A stretch of 64,000 nt of DNA from Streptomyces sp. DH41 (GTDB lineage: Bacteria; Actinomycetota; Actinomycetes; Streptomycetales; Streptomycetaceae): positions 220,679-284,678 of the forward strand of contig NZ_JARVKY010000010.1 in assembly GCF_029813785.1 (NCBI RefSeq). Reading direction: 5' to 3'. The notes under the pieces were generated by a model that was not told the DNA's origin, made no database searches, and saw only the letters and a list, made by a program, of their open reading frames with translations. This document shows, piece by piece, positions 42,149 to 51,135 of the stretch (position 1 is the stretch's first letter; each line of letters opens with the position of its first letter). The position numbers and the translations under genes are program-made.

Positions 42149-43128
42149 GCCTCCCCCACCTCCTGCGCCAGCGTCAGGGCCTCCCGGGCCATCCGCGCCG
42201 TCGCGTCGAGGTCGGTCATCATCAGCGGGACGGCGCGGCAGAGGATGCCGGCCGCTCTCACGCGTGTGACGGACTCCGCGTCGACCGTGTCGACCAGCCA
42301 GCCGTCGAGCAGCCCCGAGCCGTAGTGCTCGGCGACCGCGGCCGCCGTGGACTCCACGCCGACCGCCGCGAGGACCTTGTCGGCCATCCCGCGCACGGGC
42401 GCGTCCCCGACGATCGGGGACAGGCCCACCACCGGTACCCCGGCGTCGGCGATCGCCTCCCGGATGCCGGGCACGGCGAGGATCGTGCCGACCGAGACGA
42501 CCGGGTTGGAGGGCGGGAAGAGGATCACGTCCGCCTCCGCGATGGCCTCCAGGACGCCGGGCGCCGGCTTCGCCTGCTCGGCACCCACCGGCACCACGGC
42601 CTCGGCGGGGACCGAGGCCCGCAGCCGTACCCAGTACTCCTGGAAGTGGACCGCCTTGCGCTCCCCGGGGCCCTCGGCGGAGCCGCTGTCGGGCAACGTG
42701 ACGGCGACGTGCGTCTCGACGCGGTCGTCGCTCATCGGAAGGAGGCGCACGCCCGGCTTCCAGCGGTCGCACAGTGCCTGCGTCACCGCGCTGAGCGGAT
42801 ACCCGGCGGCCAGCATCTGCGTCCGCACGATGTGCGTCGCGAAGTCGCGGTCGCCGAGGCCGAACCACTCCGGCCCGGCCCCGTACGCCGCGAGCTCCTC
42901 CTTGAGATGGAAGGTCTCCTCGGCCCGCCCCCAGCCCTGCTCCTCGTTGATGCCGCCGCCGAGCGTGTACATCACCGTGTCGAGGTCCGGGCAGACCTTC
43001 AGCCCGAAGAGGTGGATGTCGTCCCCGGTGTTGCCGATGACCGTGATGTCCGCGTCCGGCGCGGCCTGCTTCAGACCACGCAGGAACCGGGCACCGCCGA
43101 TGCCGCCTGCCAGAACCACAATGCGCAT
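42145..43128 (-). CDS. fbiA: 2-phospho-L-lactate transferase (F420-0 synthesis)
   Basis: Protein of 327 residues of the CofD/FbiA family. It begins MRIVVLAGGIGGARFLRGLK, the family's nucleotide-binding start. ITVIGNTGDDIHLFGLKVCP and VILFPPSNPVVSVGTILAVP are further signatures. It transfers the phospholactyl/phosphoenolpyruvyl moiety to the deazaflavin Fo to give (dehydro)F420-0. The product is then polyglutamylated by FbiB, encoded by the next, translationally coupled gene. The pair lies close to whiB, as in the recalled mycobacterial arrangement. Confidence 0.95.
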   Translation of the reverse strand: MRIVVLAGGIGGARFLRGLKQAAPDADITVIGNTGDDIHLFGLKVCPDLDTVMYTLGGGINEEQGWGRAEETFHLKEELAAYGAGPEWFGLGDRDFATHIVRTQMLAAGYPLSAVTQALCDRWKPGVRLLPMSDDRVETHVAVTLPDSGSAEGPGERKAVHFQEYWVRLRASVPAEAVVPVGAEQAKPAPGVLEAIAEADVILFPPSNPVVSVGTILAVPGIREAIADAGVPVVGLSPIVGDAPVRGMADKVLAAVGVESTAAAVAEHYGSGLLDGWLVDTVDAESVTRVRAAGILCRAVPLMMTDLDATARMAREALTLAQEVGEA

Positions 43129-43161
43129 GGCCCCAGTCTTGCAGGCGGGTACGACAGTGCG

Positions 43162-43683
43162 TCAGGCAGTCGTCACGGCACCAGCACCAGCACCAGCACC
43201 GGCACCGACGTCCGAGCACTGTGCCGAGTGCATCGGCATGTCCGTCAGCCCCGGGTGGTAGACGTGCAGGCTGACCGCCGGCCGCAGCGCGTCGTTGACC
43301 ACCTCGTGGACGTAACCCGGCGCGAACACGCGCTGGGCCCCCGCCCGCAACTCGCGCGTGCCGCGCGGCGTTCGCTCGGTCAGGGAGCCGTCCAGGACGG
43401 TCAGTACTCCGGAGGAGGGCCCGTGGTCGTGGAGTCCGCTGCCCTGGCCGGGCACCCAGGACAGCAGCCAGACCTCGTAGCCGGGGCCGGTGCGCAGCCG
43501 GTGGTACCAGCGTGTCGTCGCGTCGTACCGGACGAGGTGCTCCCACTCGGACCGGTCGGCGGCGATGGAGCGGGCCAGGCCGGCGAACTCGGCGACGGTG
43601 GCCGGGTGCTCGCGTGGCGCTTGCAGGAGATGGGGGACTTCGAGGATGTCGCCGGCGATCTGGAGGTCGCTGTCGCTGTTCAT
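43162..43683 (-). CDS. Cysteine dioxygenase family protein
   Basis: Protein of 173 residues with a cupin fold. The metal-binding cupin motif GSGLHDHGPSSGVLTVLDG and the distal FAPGYVHEVVN supply three His ligands typical of cysteine dioxygenase type I, which oxidises cysteine to cysteine sulfinate. The ATG at 43683 has only a distant GAGGA, and the frame is open further upstream, so the start is moderately certain. The C-terminus is a low-complexity GAGAGAGAGAVTTA tail encoded by CACCAG-like hexamer repeats (about 43178-43206), probably dispensable. It follows fbiA on the same strand by 33 bases in reverse order and is divergent from whiB. Confidence 0.87.
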   Translation of the reverse strand: MNSDSDLQIAGDILEVPHLLQAPREHPATVAEFAGLARSIAADRSEWEHLVRYDATTRWYHRLRTGPGYEVWLLSWVPGQGSGLHDHGPSSGVLTVLDGSLTERTPRGTRELRAGAQRVFAPGYVHEVVNDALRPAVSLHVYHPGLTDMPMHSAQCSDVGAGAGAGAGAVTTA

Positions 43684-44367
43684 GGGTGCGGTGGGTCCTC
43701 GGCAGAAGAGTGCGGGGGAGTGGCGAAAAGCGAAGAAAGCCCTGGTCGGGCGGGCAAGGGAGAGCCGAGTCGCGTGGACTCGGGGACAGCCGGAGCGTGG
43801 TGGCTCAACAGCTGGAACGGCAACAACAGCTACAGCGAGCGCGGGCAGCACCGTGGGACCCGGCGGTGCGGGTCGAGGTGAGCGCCAAGTTCGCGAGCAT
43901 GCCCACAAGGACAGCGGCTCACACCGGCACTGTCAACTCGCTGACCGATATGTGGGACATGTTTCACCTCATCCGGTTCATCTCGGAGGTGAAAGGTTTG
44001 CTCAGGCGGCTTCCGGGACACATGGCGCACAAGCCGGGCGCACAACCCCCGTTGCGAATGTGTGATCCGAATGTGATCAGCTTCGCTTCGGCGTGTGTAT
44101 CGGAACGGGATCGAACGCCGAGGCGTCCTTCCTGATGCAGACGCTGTGCGGGGCGGGTGCCCTTGCGGCCCTCGTGGGTATGTCGAGGTTTAGGTCGATT
44201 TGAACACTTTCTGCTTGGCCTTGGTTCCGCAGAGTGAATAAGGGGCCCAATAGCAGATCTCGGCTTGACTCGCCCGGAGCAGCACACTTGTAATTTCACT
44301 CGTGTCGTTCAGCCGGAATCGGTAACGGCTGGATCACGGGGACGCGAAAGACGGACGAGGGGCGCAC
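43684..44367. promoter_or_regulatory. 684-bp intergenic region upstream of whiB
   Basis: No gene is supported on either strand; open frames here lack ribosome sites and show no family motif. The stretch from about 44060 to 44310 is AT-rich by local standards and should contain the whiB promoters. In S. coelicolor whiB is known to be controlled by the developmental repressor BldD. I see a possible TCACT half-site near 44296 but no convincing full AGTGA-TCACC box. Confidence 0.5.
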
Positions 44368-44631
44368 ATGACCGAGCTGGTGCAGCAACTGCTGGTCGAC
44401 GACGCGGACGAGGAGCTCGGCTGGCAGGAGCGCGCACTGTGCGCCCAGACCGACCCCGAGTCCTTCTTCCCCGAGAAGGGCGGCTCCACAAGGGAGGCCA
44501 AGAAGGTCTGCCTCTCCTGCGAGGTCCGCTCCGAGTGCCTCGAGTACGCCCTGGCCCACGACGAGCGCTTCGGCATCTGGGGCGGCCTGTCCGAGCGGGA
44601 ACGCCGCCGCCTGAAGAAGGCCGCCGTCTGA
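44368..44631 (+). CDS. whiB: Sporulation regulator WhiB
   Basis: Protein of 87 residues, essentially identical to Streptomyces WhiB as I recall it. Four iron-sulfur cysteines are at residues 25, 48, 51 and 57 (ALCAQ, KVCLSCEVRSEC). The G(I/V)WGG turn is at 69-73 (FGIWGG), and the basic ERERRRLKKAAV tail is the DNA-contacting end. WhiB binds a [4Fe-4S] cluster and acts with WhiA to activate cell-division and sporulation genes in aerial hyphae. GAGGGG lies before the ATG. It sits in a conserved actinobacterial neighbourhood with fbiA/fbiB and mannose genes, and a large tandem repeat follows immediately. Confidence 0.97.
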   Translation: MTELVQQLLVDDADEELGWQERALCAQTDPESFFPEKGGSTREAKKVCLSCEVRSECLEYALAHDERFGIWGGLSERERRRLKKAAV

Positions 44632-44644
44632 CCCGCGGGTCGGC

Positions 44645-44734
44645 ATGCGGTGCACCTCCACGCGTATGCGGTGCACCTCCACACGTACATGCGGTGCACC
44701 TCCACATGTACATGCGGTTCACCTCCACACGTAC
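44645..44734. repeat. Four-unit 21-23-bp tandem repeat after whiB
   Basis: Units begin at 44645, 44666, 44689 and 44712, each built on ATGCGGTGCACCTCCACACG followed by TAC. Variation is confined to a few positions. On the minus strand each unit reads GGAGGTG, a six-base gap, then ATG, that is, a ribosome-site plus start-codon module. It begins 14 bases after the whiB stop. Confidence 0.93.
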
Positions 44735-44890
44735 ATAACGGCAGGAACGGCCCCTCGCGGGCGGGTTGTCCACAGGCGGCGGGTCGCCGCCCTGCCCAGC
44801 CGATAGTGTGGGCGCTCGTCCGAGACGCCCCGCCGCCCCCAACAGGCACGGGCGTCCACCGCAGTCCACCGAACCGGGGCCCGTACCTCG

Positions 44891-47800
44891 ATGTCCGTGC
44901 ACAGCCACACGGCAGCCCAGCAAGACCTCGCTGCCACACCTGAGTTCCCGCGTCACGTGGTGACCGCGGTCCTCGTCGCCCACGACGGAGCCCGCTGGCT
45001 GCCCGACGCCCTCGCCGGGCTGCTCGGCCAGGAGCGCCCCGTCCAGTACGCCGTGGCCGCCGACACCGGCAGCGCCGACGACTCCGCCCGGCTGGTCACC
45101 GACGCCCTCGGCGACGACCGCGTGCTCCACCTCGCCCGGCGCACCGGCTTCGGCCAGGCCGTCGAGGAGGCCGCCCGCACCGCCCCCCTCCTCACTCAGG
45201 ACGACCTGTCGTACCTGAGGCGGCCCAGCGGCTGGGACCCCGTCACCCACACCTGGCGCGACGACACATACGACCTGCCGGAGCTTCCCCACGGAGAACC
45301 GGTGCAGTGGCTGTGGCTGCTGCACGACGACTGCGCCCCCGAACCCGACGCCCTGGCCCAGCTGCTGCGCGTCGTGGACAACGAGTACGAACTCGGCCGC
45401 GACGACGTCGCCGTGGTGGGCCCCAAGCTCCGCGGCTGGTACGACCGCCGGCAACTGCTGGAGGTCGGCGTCTCCATCGCCAACTCCGGCCGCCGCTGGA
45501 CCGGCCTGGACCGCCGCGAACAGGACCAGGGCCAGCACGACCACGTCCGGTCCGTCCTGTCCGTGTCCACCGCCGGCATGCTGATCCGGCGCGACGTCTT
45601 CGAGCGGCTCGGCGGATTCGACCGCCGGCTGCCGCTGATGCGCGACGACGTCGACCTGTGCTGGCGCGCGCACGCCGCCGGACTCCGCGTCCTCGTCGCC
45701 CCCGAGGCGGTCGTACGCCACGCCGAGGCGGCCTCCCGCGAACGCCGCGCCGTCGACTGCGCGGGCCGCACCACCGCCTCCCCGCACAAGGTGGACAAGG
45801 CCGGCGCCGTCCACACCCTCCTCGTCAACGTCCGTACGGCCGCCCTGCCCTGGGTGCTGCTGCGCATCGTCCTCGGCACCCTGCTGCGGACCCTCGCCTA
45901 CCTCGTCGGCAAGGTCCCCGGACAGGCCCTCGACGAGATCCGCGGCCTGCTGGGCGTCCTGCTGCGCCCCGAGCGAGTCATCGCCGGACGGCGCGAACGC
46001 GGTCGCCCGCAGGTCGAGAAGGACGAACTGCGCCCCCTGTTCCCGCCCCCCGGCGCCACCATCCGCGTCACCGTCGAACAGGTCGCGGGCAACCTGGCCG
46101 GCAGCTCCGACGCCGAGACGGCCCCCGGGGCCGGACGGCACGGTGGAGCCATCGAGTCCGGACCCGGCGGCGACGACGCCGACTTCCTCGAGGTGGAGCA
46201 GTTCGCCCGCCTCAAGCGCGTCGCCCGCAAGCCCGGCCCGCTGCTCTTCGTCGTACTGCTGCTCGTCTCCCTCGCCGCCTGCCGCGCACTCCTCGGCGGT
46301 GGCGCGCTGGCGGGCGGCGCGCTGCTGCCCGCACCGGCCGGCGCCGGTGAGCTGTGGTCGCGGTACACGGACGCCTGGCACACCGTGGGCACCGGCGGCA
46401 CCGCCTCCGCGCCGCCCTACCTCGCGATCGTCGCCACGCTCGCCTCACTGCTGCTGGGTTCCACCGGGCTCGCCGTCACCCTGCTGCTGGTCTGCTCGGT
46501 GCCGCTGGCGGGCGTCACCGCGTACTTCGCCTCCCGCCCGCTCGTCACCTCCCGGCTGCTGCGCGCCTGGGCGGCCATCGCCTACGCCTTCCTGCCCGCC
46601 GTCACCGGCGCCCTCGCCGGTGGCCGTATCGGCACCGCCGTCCTCGCCGTGCTGCTGCCGCTCATCGCGCGCGCGGGCGCCGCGGCGGCCGGCCTGACGA
46701 GCGCGTCCGGCGCCCGCGGCAGCTGGCGCGCCACCTGGGCGTACGCGCTGCTGCTGACGATCACCACCGCCTTCACACCCATCGTGTGGCCCATCGCGCT
46801 GCTCCTCGGTGTCGGTGTCCTGGCCCTGCGCCGGGGCGACATCACGGCGTACGGACCGCGCTTCCTCGCCCAGCTCGGCACCCCGCTGCTGCTCCTCGCC
46901 CCCTGGTCGCTGTCGCTGCTCCCGTTCGGCTTCTTCGACGAGGCCGGACTGGAATACGGGGCTTCGGCCGCCTCCGCCCTGGACCTGCTCGGGGCGAGCC
47001 CCGGCGGCCCGGGCTCGGTCGGCGGGCTGGTCCTCATCGGCATCGTGCTGGCCGCGCTGGCCGCCCTGCTGCGCTCGGAGCGGCAGTTGGGCGTCCGCAC
47101 GGCCTGGGCCGTCGCCCTGGTCGCCCTGGTCTTCGCGGTGCTCTCCAACCGCTCCGCCTGGGCCGGTCCCGCCACCCTCGTCCACGGCATCGCCCTGCTG
47201 TCCGCCGCGACCCTCGGCGCCGACGGGGCACGCTCGCGCGTGGCCGAGCAGAGCTTCGGCTGGCGTCAGCCCGTCGCCGCCCTGATCGCCCTCGCCTGCG
47301 CCGTCGGTCCGCTGATCGCCGCCACCGGCTGGATGATCGGGGGCGCCGACGGGCCCCTGGAACGACGCGACCCCGTCCAGGTGCCCGCGTTCGTCGCCGA
47401 GGAGAGCCGCACCCGCGACCAGGCCCGCACCCTCGTCCTCGACAGCGACTCCCCGGCCCATGTGAGCTACATGCTGGTCCGCGGCTCCGGAGCCCGCCTC
47501 GGCGACGGCGAACTGGCCGCCGGGGACGGCGGGAACAGCGGACTCGACAAGATCGTCGCCAACCTCGTGGCCGGTTCCGGCGCCGACCAGGCCGACCAGC
47601 TCGGCGGCTTCGCCGTGCGCTACGTCCTCGTACACAAGGGCGCGCCCCGAGAGGTCACCCGAGTCCTGGACTCCACACCCGGCATGAGCCGGCTCAGCCA
47701 GCAGGACGGCAGCGGGCTGTGGCGGGTGGACCAGGAGGTCGCGCGCGCGACCATCGTGCCCGGGGACGACTCCGGTGACGGCCCCGACACAGGCGCCGGC

Positions 47801-48691
47801 TCCGGCGCCGGTGAGCCGCAGCCCGTCGCGGCCGGGCCCGTCGAGATCCACACCAAGATCCCGTCCGGCTCCGAGGGCCGTGTGCTGCGCCTCGCCGACA
47901 CCGCCGCCGAGGGCTGGACGGCCAGCCTGGACGGCAAGCCGCTCACCCGCACCACGGTCGACGGCTGGGCCCAGGGCTTCGAACTCCCCGCCTCCGGCGG
48001 GAAGCTGGACGTCACCTACGACGCCCCCTTCACCCACACCCTCTGGCTGTGGGCCCAGGGTCTCCTCGCCGTCGTCCTGGTCGTCCTCGCCCTGCCCGGC
48101 AGACGCCGAGACGTCGACGACGACCTGCCCGACGAGCCGGTCGTCCCCGCCGAGGCCCTCGAAGGCGAAGGCCGCAGGGCCCGGCGCCTGCGCGCCCAGG
48201 CCGAGGCGGAGGCGGAGGCCGGCACCGATCCGGTGACCGGGACCCCGGACGCCACCGAGGAGGCCGGCCCACCCGCGCAGGCCCCCGTGCCGGTCCCGCA
48301 GCAGCCGGCGTACGGCGAGTGGGACTCGGCGGGGTACGCCGGCGCCGAGTACGGCACGTACGGCGGCGAGCAGTACCAGGGCGCCCAGCAGTACGACCCG
48401 GGCGCGTACGGACAGCAGCGGTACCAGGGCGACCCCTATCAGGCGGACGCCTATCAGGGCGGCCAGGGCGGCCAGGGCGGCCAGGCCGGTCAGAGCGACC
48501 AGGCCGGTCAGTACGAGGCGGGCCAGTACGACCCGTACGCCGCCTACGTCGACCCGTCCCGGCCCGGCACGTACGACCCCGCCTACGACCAGGCGTACGG
48601 CCAGGGCGGATACGACACGTCGTACGACCCTTCCCAGCCCCACCACCCCCACGGCACGGGCAGTGGGCGTCCCGACGGGAGCCAGCAGTGA
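44891..48691 (+). CDS. Large membrane family 2 glycosyltransferase with disordered C-terminal tail
   Basis: Protein of 1266 residues. The N-terminal GT2 domain (about 20-330) has VTAVLVAHDGARWLPDALAG, the acidic LLHDDCAPEPDAL and the MRDDVDLCWRAHAAG motif. About 12 transmembrane helices follow (roughly 440-810), then an extracellular domain (about 820-1045) and one more helix (LWLWAQGLLAVVLVVLALPG). The last 190 residues are disordered and rich in Gln, Tyr and Gly, with repeats such as GGQGGQGGQ and YDPGAYGQQRYQGD. It probably extends a lipid-linked surface polysaccharide; donor unknown. It overlaps the next gene by GTGA. The start is the ATG at 44891; no strong ribosome site is visible. Confidence 0.88.
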   Translation: MSVHSHTAAQQDLAATPEFPRHVVTAVLVAHDGARWLPDALAGLLGQERPVQYAVAADTGSADDSARLVTDALGDDRVLHLARRTGFGQAVEEAARTAPLLTQDDLSYLRRPSGWDPVTHTWRDDTYDLPELPHGEPVQWLWLLHDDCAPEPDALAQLLRVVDNEYELGRDDVAVVGPKLRGWYDRRQLLEVGVSIANSGRRWTGLDRREQDQGQHDHVRSVLSVSTAGMLIRRDVFERLGGFDRRLPLMRDDVDLCWRAHAAGLRVLVAPEAVVRHAEAASRERRAVDCAGRTTASPHKVDKAGAVHTLLVNVRTAALPWVLLRIVLGTLLRTLAYLVGKVPGQALDEIRGLLGVLLRPERVIAGRRERGRPQVEKDELRPLFPPPGATIRVTVEQVAGNLAGSSDAETAPGAGRHGGAIESGPGGDDADFLEVEQFARLKRVARKPGPLLFVVLLLVSLAACRALLGGGALAGGALLPAPAGAGELWSRYTDAWHTVGTGGTASAPPYLAIVATLASLLLGSTGLAVTLLLVCSVPLAGVTAYFASRPLVTSRLLRAWAAIAYAFLPAVTGALAGGRIGTAVLAVLLPLIARAGAAAAGLTSASGARGSWRATWAYALLLTITTAFTPIVWPIALLLGVGVLALRRGDITAYGPRFLAQLGTPLLLLAPWSLSLLPFGFFDEAGLEYGASAASALDLLGASPGGPGSVGGLVLIGIVLAALAALLRSERQLGVRTAWAVALVALVFAVLSNRSAWAGPATLVHGIALLSAATLGADGARSRVAEQSFGWRQPVAALIALACAVGPLIAATGWMIGGADGPLERRDPVQVPAFVAEESRTRDQARTLVLDSDSPAHVSYMLVRGSGARLGDGELAAGDGGNSGLDKIVANLVAGSGADQADQLGGFAVRYVLVHKGAPREVTRVLDSTPGMSRLSQQDGSGLWRVDQEVARATIVPGDDSGDGPDTGAGSGAGEPQPVAAGPVEIHTKIPSGSEGRVLRLADTAAEGWTASLDGKPLTRTTVDGWAQGFELPASGGKLDVTYDAPFTHTLWLWAQGLLAVVLVVLALPGRRRDVDDDLPDEPVVPAEALEGEGRRARRLRAQAEAEAEAGTDPVTGTPDATEEAGPPAQAPVPVPQQPAYGEWDSAGYAGAEYGTYGGEQYQGAQQYDPGAYGQQRYQGDPYQADAYQGGQGGQGGQAGQSDQAGQYEAGQYDPYAAYVDPSRPGTYDPAYDQAYGQGGYDTSYDPSQPHHPHGTGSGRPDGSQQ

Positions 48692-50217
48692 AGCGCACGA
48701 CCCTGTCCCTGTTCGCCGGCGCGACCGCGCTCGCCGCCGTCACCGGGTTCGCGGCGGTGTCCACACCGGATGCCACCGGAGCGGACACGGCGGGGCCGGC
48801 CGCCCGGCTGCCCGTGGAGCGCACCAGCCTGCTGTGCCCGGCGCCCAGCACCTCCGACCTCGCCGAGACGTCGTACACGTCCTTCACGCCCGTCACGAAG
48901 GGCGCCGACGAGAAGGGCGAGGCCGCACTCACGGCCGGAGCCACCAAGGACGAGGAGACCGGCGAGAAGTCGGAAGAGAAGAAGCAGGGCGAGAAGGCAG
49001 GGACAGAGAAGGACGAGAAGGCCGAGAAGCCCGTCCTACAGCCCAAGGCGCCCGGCACGCCGGTCACCGGCAAGGCCTCCGGCGCCGACACCCCCGCGCT
49101 GATCGGTACCGCGGAAGGTGGCTACGCGCCCGGCTGGACGGTCCAGCAGACCACCGAGGTCGCCGCCGGGACGGGCCGGGGCCTGCAGGGCGTCAACTGC
49201 ACCGCCCCGGACACGGAGTTCTGGTTCCCGGGCGCCAGCACGGCGACCGACCGCACCGACTACGTGCACCTGACGAACCCGGACGACTCGGCGGCCGTCG
49301 TCGACATCGAGCTCTACGGCAAGGACGGAGCCCTGAAGTCGACGGTGGGGGAGGGCATCACGGTGCCGGCGCACGCCAGTGAGTCGCTCCTGCTGTCCAC
49401 GCTCGTCGACGAGGAGCAGACCGACCTCACGGTGCACGTCGGCGTGCGCAGCGGGCGGGTCGGGGCCGCGGTGCAGGCCCTGGACGACAAGACGGGCGGC
49501 GACTGGCTGACCGCTGCCGCGGACCCGGCGAGCGACCTCGTGCTGCCGGGCATCCCCAAGGACGCCACAGCCGTACGCCTGGTGCTGTTCACGCCCGGCG
49601 GCACCGACGCCGACCTGAAGGTGCGGCTCGCCTCGCCGTCCGGGCTGATCACGCCCGCCGGGCACGAGACGGTGCGCGTCAAGGCGGGCATGACGACGGG
49701 CGTCGACCTGGGCGAGGTCACGCGCGGTGAGGCGGGGTCGCTGGTGCTGACGCCGACGAGCGGGTCCGTGCCGGTCGTGGCGGCGGTCCGGGTCGTGCGG
49801 GGCAAGGGCGGCGAACAGGAGTCGGCGTTCATCCCGGCCTCCGACCCGGTCGGGGCGCGTGCGACGGTCGTGGACAACCGCGCCAAGAGCACGACTCTCT
49901 CCCTCACCGCCCCCGGAAAGGGCGCGAAGGTCAAGGTCACCGCGTCGGCGGGCACCGAGGGCGGTACGACGGCGACCAAGACGTACACGGTCGAGGGCGG
50001 CACGACCCAGGACGTGGACGCGCCGGTCCCCGCCGGACTCAAGGGGACCTACGCGCTGACGGTCGAAACCGTCTCGGGCGGCCCGCTCCACGCGTCCCGC
50101 ACCCTGACCGGGCAGGACGACGACGTGGCGTCCTTCACCGTGCAAACCCTGCCCGACGACCGGGGAACGGTCTCCGTGCCGAACGCGGACGAGGACCTGT
50201 CGGTACTGCAGAGGTAG
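48688..50217 (+). CDS. DUF5719-family exported protein
   Basis: Protein of 509 residues. A signal peptide, TTLSLFAGATALAAVTGFAA, is followed by a Lys/Glu-rich low-complexity stretch (about 75-115) and a long beta-rich region with repeated immunoglobulin-like patterns (TDYVHLTNPDDSAAVVDIEL, and later ASLVLTP-type strands). It matches the DUF5719 family, always seen next to this large glycosyltransferase in actinobacteria as far as I recall. The GTG start overlaps the glycosyltransferase stop, so the two are co-translated and probably work together outside the membrane. Function unknown. A terminator hairpin follows. Confidence 0.85.
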   Translation: MKRTTLSLFAGATALAAVTGFAAVSTPDATGADTAGPAARLPVERTSLLCPAPSTSDLAETSYTSFTPVTKGADEKGEAALTAGATKDEETGEKSEEKKQGEKAGTEKDEKAEKPVLQPKAPGTPVTGKASGADTPALIGTAEGGYAPGWTVQQTTEVAAGTGRGLQGVNCTAPDTEFWFPGASTATDRTDYVHLTNPDDSAAVVDIELYGKDGALKSTVGEGITVPAHASESLLLSTLVDEEQTDLTVHVGVRSGRVGAAVQALDDKTGGDWLTAAADPASDLVLPGIPKDATAVRLVLFTPGGTDADLKVRLASPSGLITPAGHETVRVKAGMTTGVDLGEVTRGEAGSLVLTPTSGSVPVVAAVRVVRGKGGEQESAFIPASDPVGARATVVDNRAKSTTLSLTAPGKGAKVKVTASAGTEGGTTATKTYTVEGGTTQDVDAPVPAGLKGTYALTVETVSGGPLHASRTLTGQDDDVASFTVQTLPDDRGTVSVPNADEDLSVLQR

Positions 50218-50268
50218 CCGGGTCGCTCGGCCCGCGGGCGTCCGCGATCGCGTCAGGCCCACAGAACC

Positions 50269-50301
50269 GGCCCCGGGCCGCCGTCGGACACGGCCCGGGG
50301 C
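50269..50301. terminator. Hairpin between DUF5719 gene and metallopeptidase-like gene
   Basis: GCCCCGGGCCG (50270-50280) pairs with CGGCCCGGGGC (50291-50301) around a 10-base loop, between convergent genes. Confidence 0.7.
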
Positions 50302-50331
50302 GGCCTCCCGCGGCGCACTCCCGCCGCTCGC

Positions 50332-50793
50332 TCAGTCCTCCCCGTACCGGGGATCCACCGTATCCGGCGTCAACCCCAGCAACTCCGCGACCTGTTCCAC
50401 CACGACCTCGTGGACCAGCGCCGCCCGCTCGTCCCGCCCCTTGGTCCGGATCTCGACCGGCCGCCGGTACACGACGACCCGCCCCCGCCGCCCGTCCCGC
50501 GAGGGCACCGTTCCCCCGAGGGGAACCGCCTCGTCGTCCCAGGCCTCCCCGGGTCCGGCGGCGGCGTCCAGTCGCGGCACGTCGAGGACGAGGAAATCGA
50601 TGTCGGCGAGCTGCGGCCACCGTCGCTCCAGGCGCTCCACGGAGTCCTGCACCAGGTCCGCGAACAACTCGCCGCGGCTCGCGGCGAGCGGTACCTGCGG
50701 AGGTGCGACCGGTCCGCGCATGCCCCGACCGTGGCGATCACGACGGCGGGGCCCTGGGCGGCCGGCATCACGGGGCGTCACGGGGTTGTCCAT
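50332..50793 (-). CDS. Zincin-like metallopeptidase family protein with incomplete active site
   Basis: Protein of 153 residues of the zincin_1/DUF1025 type. After a Pro/Arg-rich leader come FADLVQDSVERLERRWPQLA, a beta-rich core (VVVYRRPVEIR) and the C-terminal active-site helix VHEVVVEQVAELLGLTPD. The expected HEXXH motif here reads HEVVV: His128 and Glu129 are present, but the second His is replaced by Val132. Catalytic zinc binding is therefore doubtful, although the fold is retained. The ATG at 50793 has no clear ribosome site. It is divergent from the DUF3499 gene, a pairing also recalled in mycobacteria (Rv3259 with Rv3258c). Confidence 0.8.
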   Translation of the reverse strand: MDNPVTPRDAGRPGPRRRDRHGRGMRGPVAPPQVPLAASRGELFADLVQDSVERLERRWPQLADIDFLVLDVPRLDAAAGPGEAWDDEAVPLGGTVPSRDGRRGRVVVYRRPVEIRTKGRDERAALVHEVVVEQVAELLGLTPDTVDPRYGED

Positions 50794-51135
50794 CACTGCT
50801 GAAGGGTAGTCCCCGCGCGGTCCGCGCGCCGGTCCGCACACGCACACCGCACCACGCCCGGGCCCCCCGCGCCGCATGTCGCCGGATGACCATTCCAGCC
50901 AAGGTTGGGCTCGATTCCGTATCTCTCCGCGACCGTGGAACTCGAGGCAAATGTCGCTGTTTGTATCAGGTCGTGACCGCTTCCGAAGCCGCCAGGTAGC
51001 CCGAGAACCGGTGTCACCGCAGGTCAACGGGGTGTGTCCGGAGGGCTCCGTCGAGCGTTTCGCACCACGACACGGTGGTGTGACCTGGTGGAGAGTCGTC
51101 GCGGCCCGCTCAAGAGTGCGGTACCGTCCAACATC
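50794..51135. promoter_or_regulatory. 342-bp divergent intergenic region
   Basis: Non-coding spacer between the metallopeptidase-like and DUF3499 genes. No family-supported reading frame is present. It should contain both promoters, but no specific element was recognised. Confidence 0.4.

Noticed and set aside
40733..43546. A single 937-codon minus-strand gene spanning fbiB and beyond
   Set aside because: The frame stays open through fbiA only because of GC bias; motifs, the GTGA overlap and the ribosome site put the fbiB start at 42148.
44296..44682. Minus-strand small protein starting inside the repeats after whiB
   Set aside because: It is mostly antisense to whiB and its composition follows the whiB codons; the start signals are reported as a finding but no protein is claimed.
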